A program made the position numbers and the translations under genes. From Rhodospirillaceae bacterium (GTDB lineage: Bacteria; Pseudomonadota; Alphaproteobacteria; Bin65): DNA of 64,000 bases. Of this stretch, positions 62,844-64,000 are shown one piece after another; positions within the stretch are counted from its first letter, which is position 1, and every line of letters begins with the position of its first letter. The stretch lies in NCBI GenBank assembly GCA_028819475.1, contig JAPPLJ010000013.1:22769-86768 (forward strand), given 5' to 3'. The notes below the pieces were generated by a model. The model worked only from the letters and a program-made list of their open reading frames with translations, was not told where the DNA came from and made no database searches.

Positions 62844-63749
62844 ATGAGACAGAACAGCAATCAGCGCCGCGGTCGCAGCCGGAACAACCAGAACCGGCGG
62901 CCGGGCCGCAACCAATCGTTCGACAGCAACGGGCCCAGTGTTCGCCTGCGCGGCACCGCCGCCCAACTGAACGAGAAATACCAGGCCCTGGCGCGCGATG
63001 CGACCTCGGCCGGCGACCGGGTGATGGCGGAGAACTATCACCAGCATGCGGACCATTATTACCGCGTGATGATCTCCCTCAACCCGCCGCAGATTCGCGA
63101 CGAGGATCGCCAGCCCGATCTGGCCGACACGGAAGACGCGCAGCCCCCCGAAGGACGCGGGGACGGGCGCGGGCGCGGCCAAAGCCAGGGGCTACAGACC
63201 CAGGATCGCCAGAACCAGGACCGGAGAGACAACCGCAACCGCCGAGGCCGGGACCGGCAGGAAGACGGCGCAGAGCCGCCGGCCGCTTCCGACGACGCGG
63301 GCGCGGCGGACCGGGGCGCCGGGGCCGACGCCGAGCGGCGCGGCCGGGACCGCCGCCAGACCGCCCGGCGGCAGGATTCCGATCCGCGGCGGCGCAGCGC
63401 CGGCAGGGCCGGTGAAGAGGTTCCGGGCGACGAGCCACTGGATCAGGGGCTGCACCGCATACTGGGCGGCGGGCCCGAGAAGCCGCGCGGCGACGCCGGT
63501 GCCGTCGAGTCGGGCGGCGATACGGCAGCCGGCGATGTGGCGGCCGGGGCCGGACCCGTTGCGGACGGAGCCGCGAGCGAAGCGCCGACCAGCGGCAACG
63601 ACGCCGAAGCGGCGGCCGTCCCGGCGGCGACCGCCGATACGGACGGACCCGCCGAAGAGGCCCCGAAACCGCGCGCACGCCGCCGCAAGCCGGCGGCCGA
63701 GGCCGAGGAAACGGCACCGGCCGAGCCGGTCGCAGACGCGGCCGTTTAA
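62844..63749 (+). CDS. DUF4167 domain-containing protein
   Basis: The 301-residue protein has a conserved N-terminal DUF4167 domain: MRQNSNQRRGRSRNNQ, then VRLRGTAAQLNEKYQALARDATSAGDRVMAENYHQHADHYYRVM. The remaining two-thirds is low in complexity and rich in Arg, Asp, Gly and Ala, ending in acidic and Ala-rich repeats. Its place after prmC is characteristic of alphaproteobacteria. Disorder and basic clusters suggest RNA or nucleic-acid binding, but no function is known. A 240-nt gap without evident features separates it from prmC. Confidence 0.9.
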   Translation: MRQNSNQRRGRSRNNQNRRPGRNQSFDSNGPSVRLRGTAAQLNEKYQALARDATSAGDRVMAENYHQHADHYYRVMISLNPPQIRDEDRQPDLADTEDAQPPEGRGDGRGRGQSQGLQTQDRQNQDRRDNRNRRGRDRQEDGAEPPAASDDAGAADRGAGADAERRGRDRRQTARRQDSDPRRRSAGRAGEEVPGDEPLDQGLHRILGGGPEKPRGDAGAVESGGDTAAGDVAAGAGPVADGAASEAPTSGNDAEAAAVPAATADTDGPAEEAPKPRARRRKPAAEAEETAPAEPVADAAV

Positions 63750-64000
63750 GGCGGGTTTGTCACCGAGCCGGTAATCTTGCCGGCTCCGGTTTCCAAAAAA
63801 TCTAGCGGATACGAATCCGGTTCACGGACCTTTCCGCAGATTCTTTCGTTATCCCGGACCCCTTCGGCCGGAGCCGATCCCTTCCCCGTCATTTCGACCG
63901 GAGCCCCGCCAGGGGCGGGGGGGGGCGGGGGGAAATTAGGGGGAGGGGGGGGGGAGGCGCGCGGTTTGGTGGCGGCGCCAAACCAGGTGTTTTAAAACCC
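63750..64000. other. Gene-free, G-rich sequence at the window's right end
   Basis: The first part has the style of dispersed intergenic repeats (CCCGGACCCC and TTCGACCGGAGCCCC). From about 63915 the sequence degenerates into long G-runs broken by single bases, and the last bases are a T/A/C tail. This looks like poor sequence quality at a contig end rather than biology. No feature is supported. Confidence 0.5.

Overview
The window is 64 kb of high-GC DNA whose housekeeping gene set points to an alphaproteobacterium, probably a Rhodospirillales-like lineage. The evidence is gene order: xseB-ispA-dxs, ubiE-ubiB, lysC divergent from ubiG, lysC followed by ptsP (EI-Ntr), and hisS-prfA-prmC followed by a DUF4167 gene. 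Quinone is made through UbiE, UbiB and UbiG, and isoprenoids through the non-mevalonate pathway (Dxs, IspG). No rRNA or CRISPR array is visible. There is one tRNA gene, tRNA-Ser(GGA).

Layout. Positions 1-5.5 kb hold an oligopeptide-type ABC transporter (3' end of the DppD-like ATPase, a complete DppF-like ATPase, a family 5 binding protein) with a ureohydrolase and an MmgE/PrpD protein. Positions 5.9-9.2 kb hold the 3' remnant of a NitT/TauT-type permease, two tandem paralogous tyrosine recombinases and a dispersed intergenic repeat. Positions 9.2-20.2 kb are catabolic and accessory: MarR with an acyl-CoA synthetase, an AT-rich two-gene islet (GrlR-like plus DUF6680), a GST, a GlxA-type regulator, a SnoaL-like protein, a Rieske oxygenase, an NCS2 permease, and a circularly permuted ATP-grasp/alpha-E pair.

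Positions 20.4-26.0 kb form a compact signalling operon: STAS protein, receiver-PP2C phosphatase, RsbW-like kinase, periplasmic binding protein and TorS-like histidine kinase. The last four overlap by 4 nt each. It reads as one chain from a periplasmic ligand to an anti-sigma-type partner switch, but no sigma factor is present. AmtB lies just upstream.

Positions 27.8-32.2 kb lie between tRNA-Ser and lepA and form an accessory island: a small membrane protein, a Fic protein behind three 41-bp-phased inverted repeats, an AT-rich DUF3644 protein with an RX4H motif, and a DUF4258/HTH toxin-antitoxin-like pair. Positions 32.2-45.4 kb return to core genes (lepA, SDR, ubiE, ubiB, a TetR unit, a Rieske dioxygenase, an EF-G paralogue with a changed G3 motif, dxs-ispA-xseB). 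Positions 45.5-51.3 kb encode a histone-deacetylase-like hydrolase and an RND efflux pair. A small AT-rich gap with a zeta-toxin-like remnant follows. Positions 51.8-63.7 kb are core (ubiG, lysC, ptsP, a RodZ-like protein with a duplicated C-terminal domain, ispG, hisS, prfA, prmC, DUF4167). The last 100 bases are poly-G-rich and look like a poor-quality contig end.

The many long reading frames antisense to these genes are treated as by-products of high GC content.
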